From Okapia johnstoni (Eukaryota; Chordata; Mammalia; Artiodactyla; Giraffidae): 64,000 bases of DNA. This document shows positions 12,405 through 22,458 of the stretch, piece by piece. The stretch lies in assembly GCA_024291935.2 (NCBI GenBank), contig CM044320.1, positions 34,254,001-34,318,000 of the forward strand, given 5' to 3'. How positions within the stretch are numbered: the first letter of the stretch is position 1; the number at the start of each line of letters is the position of its first letter. Below the pieces are notes generated by a model that worked only from the letters and a program-made list of their open reading frames with translations, searched no databases and was not told the origin of the DNA. Position numbers and translations under genes: made by a program.

Positions 12405-12640
12405 TGTGCTGTTCAGAATGGCAGCCATAGGCACCATGTAACTATAAGCACTGGACACATGGTAAGTTCACTTTGAGATAAGCTGTCAGTGTGAAATGTG
12501 CACTAGATTTCAAAGATTTAGTAGGAAAGAGAGTGGTAACTTTCTCACTAGTAATTTTTATATTGATTATGCATTGAAATGATAATATTTGAGATGTGTT
12601 GGATTAAATAATATATATTAAAATTAATTTTGTCTGTTTC
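12405..12640. repeat. Possible old DNA-transposon-type repeat
   Basis: The start cctgtgctgttcagaatgg and the phrase gcactggacacatgg resemble a dispersed nonautonomous element, but the match is weak. Confidence 0.3.
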
Positions 12641-12651
12641 TGCTTACTGTT

Positions 12652-12870
12652 TGGGCTTCCCAGTTGGCGCTGGTGGTAAAGAACTTACCTGCCAGTTCAG
12701 GAGACATAAGAGAGGTGGGTTCGATCCCTGGGTCGGGAAGATCCCCTGCAGGAGGGCACGGCAACCCACTCCAGTATTTTTGCCTGGAGAATCCCATGGA
12801 CGGAGGAGCCTGACAGGCTACAGTACATGGAGTTGCAAAGAGTCAGACACGACTGAAGCAACTTAGCATG
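12652..12870 (+). mobile_element. Bov-tA2-type SINE
   Basis: The head gggcttcccagttggcgctg has the extra bases of the Bov-tA2 type, and the body ends gacacgactgaagcaactt. Confidence 0.9.
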
Positions 12871-13951
12871 CCTCCTGTTTAAAAAATTTCTATATGTGTC
12901 TAACATTTCATTTCTATTAGAAAGAGCTTATTTAGACTGTGTGTAGGTAGTCTTTTTGGCACTAGGAGGAAGATCTACATACTTAGAAGGCAAAAGGTTG
13001 TGTTGTGTTGCCCAGCCATTGGCAAATGGCATGAATTTACATAACATTTTGTTTTTGGCTTTTATAGACCTAGACCTGAAAAAGATGCAACATTATTCAT
13101 TAAAATGTGGTCTTCACTATTATTTTCTGAGAGGGGGTAAATATATGTCTACATTAAAAAAATGAATGTTTTTTCTATTCTATCTGATGTGTTCTCCCTT
13201 GCTGAAGATTTTGTTGATCTTTGCTAACTGTATTATGTATTAGGAGAACAATAAAAATATTACTTATCTGAAACAGCATATGTCTTCTCACCACCTTGAG
13301 TCATCATGTTGTCCATTCTTGGGAATACTGCTCCTGAGGTAAAACTAAAACAGTGACTAGACACAATCAACAGCTTATAGCTTTTTGTAAGTAAGCTACA
13401 GTTACTTTGACAGGTCAGCGAGTATCAAAGTTTAAATCTGTGGGGTGATAAGCTAGTTTGAAGGAAAAAGTACAATTAAATTGGTTGACACAAATTTCAA
13501 TTTTTCTTAAAAATCCAGATTGCTTTATCAAAACTGTTAAGATTTAAATGGAAAGATTCTCATAAATAAACTTCATAGAGATTGAGGTTTTCAAATATCT
13601 TTGCCACCACCTAGTTGGGTGAACTATGTCATCACAGAATTTAACTACTTTATGTTTTATTATCTGCTTTAAAGCTTTATTTACTTCTTCAACTGGAGGT
13701 AATATCTATTTTATTCAGGAAAAACAATGGGTTGAGCAAAATAAGCAAACCATTAATAACAGCAATTCAAGGAGGAGGGACATGGTCGCTAAGTATAAAT
13801 GCAAGCTATGAACCATAAGTTTTGAATTTGTTCTCTGAGAAGCAAGTTTGCAAACTACTGATCTCGAATAATAAGTAAGAATCAAAAGAAATATTCTGAG
13901 CGTGTATATTGGAGGGGGAGAAAAGGTGATGAGGTGGTTAATAAAGGAAGA
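12871..13951. other. Unassigned flank
   Basis: A/T-rich DNA without supported features. Confidence 0.5.
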
Positions 13952-14150
13952 CAGTTTTCCCTTGTAGCTCAGTCAGTAAAGAGTCTGCCTGCAATGCAGG
14001 AGACCTGGGTTCAATTTCTGGGTCAGAAAGATCCGTTGGAGAAGGAAATGGCAACCCAATCCAGTATTCTTGCCTGGAGAACCCCATGGACAGAGGAACC
14101 TGGCAGGCTACAGTCTATGGGGTTGCAAGAGTCGGACATGAGCATACAAG
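13952..14150 (+). mobile_element. Bov-tA SINE
   Basis: The head tttcccttgtagctcagtc leads to a body ending gagtcggacatgagc. It lies just before an L1 tail. Confidence 0.9.
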
Positions 14151-14169
14151 TGTTAAACAGATTTTAAAA

Positions 14170-15476
14170 CATACTAATTAAGACATTGTGGACCTTCAAG
14201 AGCATAGAAATCACTGGAACAAATAAATGGCCCAGAAATTAGGCAAACAGTTCAGTAGGGAAAAAATAGTCTTTTTAGCTAATGGTTCTGACACAACTGG
14301 ATATCAACATGCAAAAGAATGAAGTAGGACCTGTACCTCAGACCATATATAAAAATTAACTCAAAATAGAACTTAAATGAAAGAATGAAAACTATAGAAC
14401 TCTTGGAAGAAAATTAGGCATAATTTTTGTTACCGTGGATTAGGCAATAGTTTCTTTAAAATTACACCAAAAGCATAAACAAAGGAAAGATAGATAAATA
14501 GGTCTTCATTAAAAAAAAAAAAAAAGCTTTTGTGCTTCAAAGGACACTATCAAGAAGGTAAATCAGCAAAGCATTTCCCTAATAAGGACTTGTAGCCAGA
14601 ATATGTAAGTAAATCTTCTGACTTAAATACAAAAAAATAACTGAACTGAAAAATAAGTAGAAGATTTGCACAGACATTTCCTCAAAAAAAGATATACAAG
14701 TAGCCAATAAGCATATGAAAAGATGCTTACCATCATTAGTCATTACAGAAGTACAAATCAAAAGCACAACGAAATACTACTTCACACCCACTTGCATGGA
14801 TATAATAAAAAAGACAGACAATTACAAATGTTGAGGAAGCTGTGGAGAAACTGGAACTGTTATACATTGCTGGTGGGAATGCAAAATGGTGCAGTTGCTT
14901 TGGTTTGCAGTTTGGCAGTTCCTTGAAGAATTAAACATAGAGTTACCACATGACCCAGACATTCCACTCCTAGATATATATCCAAGAGGAAAAAAAATCT
15001 GTCCACCCAAAAGCTTGCACATTAATGTTCATAGCTGAATTATTCACAGTAGCCCAAAAGTAGCCCCAAACCCAAATGTTCATAAAGTAATAAATGGTTA
15101 ATGAAAATGTGGTATGTCCATATATTAGAATATTATTTGATCGTAAAATAGAATGTAATACTAGTGCATGTGACAACATGAATGACCATTGAAAACGAAT
15201 GAAAGAAATCAATCATAAAAGGCCACATATTGTAGTCTATTACATGAAATGTCCAGAACAAGAAAACTCATCGAGACAGAAAGTAGATTAGTGGTTACCC
15301 AAGGCTAGGGGGGAGAGGATGAACAGTCTTGCTAATAAGTAGATGCTTCTTTTCGGGTGATGAAAATATTCTGGAATTAGGTGGCGATAGTTGCACAACT
15401 TTGGGAACACAAGCAAACTACTGAATTGTGAATTTTAGTGTGAATTATGTTTCAACAAACTCATTATTAAAAATGA
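14170..15476 (+). mobile_element. L1 3' part, old
   Basis: The landmarks are those of the L1 ORF2 end and 3'UTR: ctcttggaagaaaattagg, ggacactatcaagaagg, cattgctggtgggaatgc, and a tail ending near 15476 after ttcaacaaactcatta. All frames are broken. Confidence 0.8.
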
Positions 15477-16127
15477 ACTAGTTTATATAAATGGCTACCA
15501 TATAATTGAGACATTACAGAACAGTAAAGAAAGAAAAGATGATTTAATAAATAGTATTGAGACTATTTAAAATTTTGAAAAAGTACTGAATTTACATCTA
15601 CACTGTGCTTCAAAGTGAATTTTAGAGGAATTAAGGATTTAAACATTAAGACAATCATAGAGAAGACAAAACAAGAAGGTAGAAATAAATATTTATTAGA
15701 TACTATATATGGAGGTAAAATTAATTTCTACACTTAGAAACAACAGAAGAAATCAAATCAGTTGTTTTTCAGAAGAAACAACAAATCAAATGCTCAACGC
15801 AAGTGGCCATATTAAAAATAAATAAGTAAAAATTAAGAACTACATAATTTAAATTTTAAAAACACTAATGAAAAGGAAAATGAATTGGCAAAGAACATAC
15901 TGCAAAGATATGACTGACAAAGGTTAATACTTTTATTATAGAAAAAATTAAATAGTTTTATAAGATATAAAATAAAAATAGGGCTGAGGAAACAAACAGA
16001 TAACTCACAAAGGAAAAAGTCATTCAATTTAAGGCAGGATAAAAGTTATGGAATAATGTTTGTTGTAAAAAGATTATGTGTCTGCAGAGAAAGGAAATAT
16101 CCATTCAGTTTGGAGGAGAGTAATAGT
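15477..16127. other. Unassigned A/T-rich DNA
   Basis: May be further decayed L1; no clear landmark. Confidence 0.4.
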
Positions 16128-16410
16128 AAGGGGTTCATTGGAAGGACTGATATTGAAGCTGAAACTCCAATAGTTTGGCCACCTGATGTGAAGAACTGAC
16201 TCATTTTAAAAGACCCTGATGCTGAGAAAGATTGAGGGCAGGAGGAGAAGGGGACAACAGAGGATGAGCTGGTTGGATGGCATCACCGACTCAATGGACA
16301 TGAGTTTAAGTAAACTCTGGGAGTTGGTGATGGTCAGGGAGGCCTGGCGTGCTGCAGTCCACGGTGTTGCAAAGAGTCAGACACGACTGAGCAACTGAAC
16401 TGAACTGAAA
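16128..16410 (+). mobile_element. BovB 3' end fragment
   Basis: The segment runs from ttcattggaaggactga to the diagnostic 3' end gactgagcaactgaactgaac, with ggatggcatcaccgactc in between. It is heavily 5'-truncated. A Bov-tA fragment follows within 20 bases. Confidence 0.85.
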
Positions 16411-16425
16411 CTGAATGTAATTAAA

Positions 16426-16563
16426 GGGCTTTCCAGGTGGCGCTAAGTGGTAAGAACCCACCTGCCAATGCAGGAGATGTAAGAGACGCAGGTTTGATCC
16501 CTTGAGGAGGGCATGGCAACCCACTCCAGTATTCTTGCCTGGAGAATCCCATGGACAAAGGAT
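16426..16563 (+). mobile_element. Bov-tA2 SINE, 3'-truncated
   Basis: The head gggctttccaggtggcgc is present, but the body stops after atcccatggacaaaggat. Confidence 0.85.
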
Positions 16564-16599
16564 TAAAATTTGGAAGAATACTCATTCATGCATGTAATC

Positions 16600-16916
16600 A
16601 AAGATGTGTACTTTAGATTAATAATTACCCTTTCTCCTTCTATCAAATTAGCAAATATTAAAAATTTTAAAGATGGTATGAAGAAAAAGTAAAAGTAGTA
16701 TATTCTCAAGCATGGACAATACAGTGTCATGAAAAATATTGCTTCTGGTTTTGGAGTAAGGCAGAATTAACCTACAGAATTAACCAGAACTAACACGTGA
16801 TTCAGCAGTTCTACTTCTGGGTGTGTATCCAAAAGAACAGGAAGCAGGATCTTGAAGAGATATTTGATAACCCCATATTTGTTGCAGCATTATTCACAAG
16901 CTGCGTGATCTTGACT
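16600..16916 (+). mobile_element. L1 internal fragment
   Basis: The part from 16780 (gattcagcagttctact) to 16915 is closely similar to 18075-18178 within the next L1 copy. The start near 16600 is approximate. Confidence 0.65.
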
Positions 16917-16917
16917 A

Positions 16918-17041
16918 ACTAATACGATCTCTGAATCTATATTTTAACTATAAAATGGTGATAATCTTCACCTTGTAGCATTGATATGCACACTAATGAT
17001 ACATGCAATAAATCTAGCTTAGTGCTTGGCATATAATAACA
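16918..17041 (+). repeat. MIR SINE fragment
   Basis: gtgatcttgactaactaat, aaaatggtgataat and gcttagtgcttggcatata follow the MIR 3' half. Confidence 0.6.
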
Positions 17042-17325
17042 ATGCTGCTGCTGCTACTGCTGCTAAGTCGCTTCAGTTGTGTCCGACTCTGTGCGACCCC
17101 ATAGACGTCAGCCCACCAGGCTCCGCTGTCCCTGGGATTCTCCAGGCAAGAACACTGGAGTGGGTTGCCATTTCCTTCTCCAATGCACGAGAGTGAAAAG
17201 TGAAAGTGAATTCGCTCAGTCGTGTCCGACTCTTCGCGACCCCATGGACTGCAGCCTACCAGGCTCCTCCGTCCATGGGATTTTCCAGGCAAGAGTACTG
17301 GAGTGGGGTGCCATTGCCTTCGTTA
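17042..17325 (-). mobile_element. Bov-A2 SINE (dimer of Bov-A units)
   Basis: Two reverse-oriented Bov-A units are linked by gtgaaaagtgaaagtga; each has gtgtccgactct and the ccaggcaaga...ctggagtgg core. A (GCT)n start at 17042-17064 marks one end. Confidence 0.9.
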
Positions 17326-17639
17326 ATCATGTAAATTAATAAGAAAAAAATTAAGCAACAAGAATCAAGATTCATAACATGTTTATATTAATTTATCTAT
17401 TAATTTTACTTCTGACAACATAAATTCTAGGGAAATAAATACTAAGAAGGGGGGAAACAATATGCACAAAACTATTTTTATGGCATTATCTAGAACAGGA
17501 AATGATGTTCCATAATAGAAGAATAAGTCAATTATGGTGCTACCAGTCACTGGGTGAAAGGGTGATGTGGCTGTCATGAGGAATGATAGATTATGTAGCT
17601 TTCTTTTTTTGAAAAAATGATACTTCTGTGCATAAAAGG
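17326..17639. other. Unassigned A/T-rich DNA
   Basis: It lies between Bov-A2 and an L1 copy and could be old L1 3' sequence, but no landmark is decisive. Confidence 0.4.
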
Positions 17640-18232
17640 ACACAATCAACAATGAAAAAGCAAGCTATTGAATGTGGAAAATATTTAAAATCATGTATCT
17701 GATAAAGGATTAATATCCAGAATATATCAAGAACTCCTACAACTCAACATCAGAAAGACAAATAATCTGGTTTAAAAAACAGGCAAAGACTGGAATAGCC
17801 ATTTCTCCAAAGGTGATACACAGATGGTCAACAAACATGTGAAAAGATGCTCTACATTACTAATCATGATGAAAATGCAAATAAAGACCACAATGATGTA
17901 TCCGTTTATACTGTCAGAATGACTATCATCAAAAAGACAAGAGATTAAAAGTGTTGGCAAGAATGTGGAGAAATTGGAAACTTTACACACCATTGCATAC
18001 AGGAAATGTAAAACAGTACATTTGCTATGGAAACAGTATGAAGGTTCCTCAGAAAATTAAAAAAAGAACTAACATGTGATTCAGCAATTCTACCTCTGGG
18101 TGTGTATCCAAAAGAACAGGAAGCAGGATCTTGAAGAGATATTTGTACCCCCATATTTGTTGCAGCAGTATTCACAATAACCAAGACATGGAAACAACTA
18201 AATGTTCATCAATGGATGAATGGGTAAAGAAA

Positions 18233-18238
<6 letters not shown>

Positions 18239-18264
<26 letters not shown>
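18239..18264 (+). repeat. (AC)n microsatellite
   Basis: Thirteen AC units followed by a short AG run, inside the L1 copy. Confidence 0.95.
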
Positions 18265-18265
<1 letters not shown>

Positions 18266-18505
18266 GAGAGTGAAATATTACTCAGCTTTCAAAAGGAAGA
18301 AAATCCTGTCAAATTCTATAACATGGATGAAATGTAAGGACATTACGATAAGCGAAAAAAAGCCAGTAACAAAAAGGCAAATACTGTTTGGTTCTACTTA
18401 TATAAAGTATCTAAAGCAGTCAAATTCGTAGACACAGAGAGGAAAATGGTGGTCACAGGAGCTGAGGGAAGGGATAAATGGAGCCTTGTTTAATCATCCA
18501 CTGGT

Positions 18506-18722
18506 GCTGCATGCATGTTCAGTTGTATTCCATTGTTTGTGACCCCATGGACTGTAGCCCTCCAAGCTCCTCCGTCCATGGAATTTTCCAGGCAAGAATA
18601 CTGGAGTGGGTTTACCTTTTCCTTCTCCAGGGGATCTTCCAGACCCATGGATCCAACCTGCGTCTCTCTTGTCTCCTGCATGAGCAGACTGATTTTTTAC
18701 CACTGAGCCACCCGGGACACCT
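18506..18722 (-). mobile_element. Bov-tA SINE inserted in an L1 tail
   Basis: A reverse-oriented Bov-tA: the body starts near 18506 and the tRNA-derived head ends at 18722 (tgagccacccgggacacc). L1 3' sequence continues on both sides. Confidence 0.9.
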
Positions 18723-19032
18723 ATTTAATGGGTACAAGTTTCAGTTTTGCAAGATTACAAAGTTCTGGAGCTCTGTGGCACAACGAAGTGAATATACTGA
18801 ACTGTACACTAAAAATTAGCTGAGATGGTAAATTTTACACTATATGATTTTTACCACAATTTTAAAAGGTCACTTTTGTGAATAATAAATATGAATTGAG
18901 AGCTTTTCACTGTGTTGATGCTGCGGTCTGAGGGGAGAAGACTCAGAGAAGTAAAGGCCAGGTGGACCCTCCAGGGCCATCTGAAAGGATCATTGTTGAA
19001 AATTTTAAAGCAAAGATATAGATCTACTGCTG

Positions 19033-19104
19033 TCCTCATTAGCATAGTGGTAAGTATCTCCGCCTGTCACACAGGAGACCAGAGTTTGCTTCCCCGACAG
19101 GGAG
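19033..19104 (+). pseudogene. tRNA-Asp(GTC) pseudogene
   Basis: Seventy-two bases align end to end with mammalian tRNA-Asp. The anticodon loop keeps CTGTCAC with GTC at 19066-19068, and the A-box-like TAGCATAGTGGTAAG is recognisable. The stems are broken: two mismatches in the acceptor stem, two in the anticodon stem, and TTTGC in place of the T-loop TTCGA. It is therefore not expected to be functional. Its isolated position among SINEs, just 5' of a Bov-tA, suggests a retrocopied or decayed gene. Confidence 0.8.
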
Positions 19105-19118
19105 GCAAAACACCCTTT

Positions 19119-19340
19119 GGGCTTCCCCAGTGGCTCATCAGTAAAGAAACCACCTGCAATGCAGGATACGCAGTAGACACAGGTTCAATCCCTGGGTCAG
19201 GAAGATCCCCTGGAGAAGGAAATGGCAACCCACTCCAGTATTCTTGCCTGGAGAATTCCATGGACAGAGAAGCCTGGTGGGGTTATAGTCCATGGGGTAG
19301 ACAGAGTCAGACACGACTGAAGCTACTGAGCATGAGCACA
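19119..19340 (+). mobile_element. Bov-tA SINE
   Basis: The head gggcttccccagtggctc leads to a body ending cacgactgaagctactgag. It starts 15 bases after the tRNA-Asp pseudogene. Confidence 0.9.
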
Positions 19341-19663
19341 TACCTCTATTCTGTTTATGTTTTGAAAATATTGATCTGACTGCAGTGTGGAAAATGGATT
19401 AGATGAATATAAAACTGTATGCAAAAACATGCATATGAAGGAGAAAACTAAAGGTGATAAGCTAATGGGTGACTGTTTTTCTTCCAATAAAAGAAAATTC
19501 TTGTTCTTGTCTTCCATAATTCTTAAAGTTGGTGAACAGAAAAGCCACACAATTTTGAAATGTACAACAGAGGGAGAGGCTTGTTTAATCTCCTTTTCTT
19601 GCCTGGCCCACCTCTCAGGTTATGCCAACTGAAGTTCACTTCAAAGGCTGAGTGTCTCCTGTG

Positions 19664-19677
19664 CTGCCACCTAGTGG
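19664..19677 (-). promoter_or_regulatory. CTCF-like motif
   Basis: The plus strand reads ctgccacctagtgg, which on the minus strand is CCACTAGGTGGCAG, a full match to the CTCF core. Occupancy cannot be judged from sequence. Confidence 0.5.
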
Positions 19678-20469
19678 TAACTCCCAGGCTAACAACAGAA
19701 TTCGAGATGACACCAATAACATTTTGTTTCACGTCAAATAATCACAGCACGATCTAGGAACAGAGTTGAAAGTATTCTAGTAACCTTAAAATATGTCTCT
19801 TTGATACTAGTCTTTATTGCAAGTGGTTAGAGAGTGAACGTTTTTGTGACCTCTTTAAATCTCTTCTAGATCTCTTTTAGGTGGTTTAAATGAGGGGGGA
19901 CATGTTTGAAATTTTAAATTAACAAGGAAAAATTCATGATGAAAAATTCTGTTGATCTGGGGTTTTTAATATTTCAATATTTAATAAAGATCACGCTAGA
20001 GGTTTTATAAAATGAGAGATGATCTTTAGATATAGGTATTTTTAAGTTGGCAAATTTAATATTTTTTTTTGCCAGTTTGCTATTTTGCAATAAGAAACTT
20101 CCTAAAGAAGATGATCAGATAATTTTCAGGAACCAAAAATGGTATATATTGAGATTCATAAAACATAATATTTTAATGTAAGAAAATACATGGTGTTTCT
20201 TAATCTATAAACTTTAAATAAAAATGGTGTAAAGTATCATAACCCATAATTTAAAGCTATTTTTTTAATTAATGAAAAATATTAATTTTTTCAGAAGAAA
20301 ATAATATTAATAGACATCAAATCAATGTAAGCTATTTCAAAATCTTACCTTATGGTTCTGGGTTTTTCTTCTTCCTTACTCCTGTTTATCAGTTGTAAAG
20401 ACTAGGTAGCAAACTTCTCTGCTATTTAGGTTGGTGTCTCAACTTATGAATGGATCCATATTTTTGTGA
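19678..20469. other. Unassigned A/T-rich DNA
   Basis: Nothing recognised beyond the CTCF-like motif at its left edge. Confidence 0.5.
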
Positions 20470-20685
20470 AAAGCAGAAAGGGGCTTTGGATTTAGATTGC
20501 CTGCTCCCAATTCTAGACACGTGTTTCTTGGACCAATGACTCTAACAATCCTCATCTGAAAAATGAGATTAAAAACCCTTACCAACTCAGAGAGGTTTAG
20601 AAGGATTAAATGAAATAATGCATACAAAGTACTTACAGTGCAGATACTTATAGCTCATAAGAAATGCTCAAAGATCTTAACTACC
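20470..20685 (+). repeat. MIR SINE
   Basis: ctcatctgaaaaatgagat, aggattaaatgaaataatg and taagaaatgctcaa match the MIR 3' half. Confidence 0.65.
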
Positions 20686-21889
20686 ATTATTACAAATGAA
20701 AATAATCTATGCTAATGAAACAAGTCTATAACTATCAAAACATCATTACTCAAATATCTCCCACCAGATCAATGGTGTGATTTAAAAAAAAAATTTTGTT
20801 TGTATGTTTGTGTGTGTGTATTGACTGATTGACACCTGCCTCCAGTAACTTGCATTTAGGAATCATTATTTTGAAGAAGCAGTGGTCATGTATAGACATC
20901 AGGGTCTGTTCTTCCTTAGATATCGATCTGAATACAAAGTACTCTGAATACAAAGCATTCAGAATAGAAATGAGAAAATGAACTTGACCCAGAGTAAGAC
21001 ATGTTCTAAAATTTTAATTTAAAAGATATAAGAATTATTCAAATACTACCTAAATTTATTCCTACTCCAAAATATTTGAAACAACTTCTTGTACATTAGA
21101 GTTTGTTAAGTAAAGTTTTAGTAACACTTGAATTTAGCATTTTTGGTTAAAATGTAAAAATCATTTTAATAAAAAAGTCTTTAAGTGCCATTTAAGATTT
21201 CTTAAAGCATTGATTATTGCTCACCCTGTGGTTTAACTGGAGAAACAGAACAATTGAAGAATCTTTGATGGTGTGATGTACCAGAAGTCAAAATATGTAT
21301 GGTACAAATTAAGTACAAAAGCCAGAGGGATGCAGAGAATAGCTCAGAGTCAGAAGTAGAGTGAGGAAGTCATTATGGGATATTCTGGAAGACAGTATGT
21401 TGGTGAAGTTCAGCATTGTTGGAGAGACAGTTACAGATTGTCAGGAACTTGGTGAGACTGTGACCGAGCTCCAGGCTGGCCAGTGTAGGCCTGATGGAAA
21501 GAAAAGTTGTTTATGCTGGACCCTGAAAAAGAGAGAAGGGAGGTCAAGGTACCCATGCATGGGAGATGGAGTGGGCAGAAATATAGACTCTGAAATATAC
21601 ACAGTGTGGTTTGGCTGAAGAAAGAGTACCTGGATGGTGACTCTGCTAAACATCAAAACTGTCTCATCCATGTGCTCCGACCTAGCCTCAGTGTTCCTGA
21701 AGTCAAGAATGTCTTACACATGGAGAAGGCTCCTGCATTCCACTCATTGAGTCGACCCATATTATGTAGCTTATTATGTAGCAGAAATCATTCCACACAC
21801 TAAGGAACATGACATAGCCCTTGCTTGGTGCATGACAGCTATGGGAACTTGCAATTACATCACAGTGTGGTAAGTGCTAGATTGGCAGT
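20686..21889. other. Unassigned flank
   Basis: No supported exon. The right end (21760-21890) may hold a weak L2 remnant. Confidence 0.45.
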
Positions 21890-22095
21890 GTAACAGAAGG
21901 CTTAGAGCAAGGCATCACCTGGACCCAGGTTCCTGCTGTGTAACCTCAGGTGAGTTCCTTGATCTTTCTAAGCCATGGGTTCCTCATCCATAGAATGGAG
22001 GCATGAACACAACCACTGCATTTGGGTTGCTACGGGATTTACATGATATGATGCAGGCCAAGATCTTAGCATAATCATGACCCGTGGAGAGTAAA
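21890..22095 (+). repeat. MIR SINE
   Basis: gtgtaacctcaggtgagttc and gttcctcatccatagaatgg match the MIR core. Confidence 0.7.
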
Positions 22096-22384
22096 TGTTA
22101 GCTCTTGAGAGAAAAGATGCAAAGGTATTGGATGTATAGAAAACAGTCCCATATTTATGGAACCACTAATTATGAGAAGCCAAAGAAGTAATAGAAGAAG
22201 CAACATAAGGCAAGACCCAAAGAAGTTAGTCAGATAAAGACTAGGACTTGGGATGCACAGAGAAAGAGGAGTTCTAGAGTTGAGAGAATCAAAGGCATGC
22301 TGAGGGAACTAAAAATAATGGATAAATGAAGGTAAAGTGGAGTCTGGGGAGATGGCAGGGCTTTGATTCTGTGGGGTCAGTTCT

Positions 22385-22458
22385 TCAAATTCACCAAGCA
22401 CACCTGCCTTAGGGGCAATGACCTGACAATGACGTTTCTTCTGGCTGGGGTGCTATTC
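22385..22458. repeat. Left half of an old repeat (probably L2) split by BovB
   Basis: ttcaccaagcacacctgcc here and ggctttgctcaaacatctcc after the BovB (24935-25050) fit one L2-like unit interrupted by the insertion. The family call is tentative. Confidence 0.4.

Larger units (their letters stand above)
17640..18870 (+). mobile_element. L1 3' part, interrupted by a Bov-tA
   Basis: The landmarks ggattaatatccagaatat, acatgtgaaaagatgctc and gtgtatccaaaagaacagg are followed by the end segment after 18723 (gaactgtacactaaaaatt). An (AC)n microsatellite lies at 18239-18264. The start is approximate. Confidence 0.8.

Noticed and set aside
17042..17064. (GCT)n as a possible coding triplet expansion
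   Set aside because: It is the normal end of a Bov-A2 SINE in intergenic DNA.
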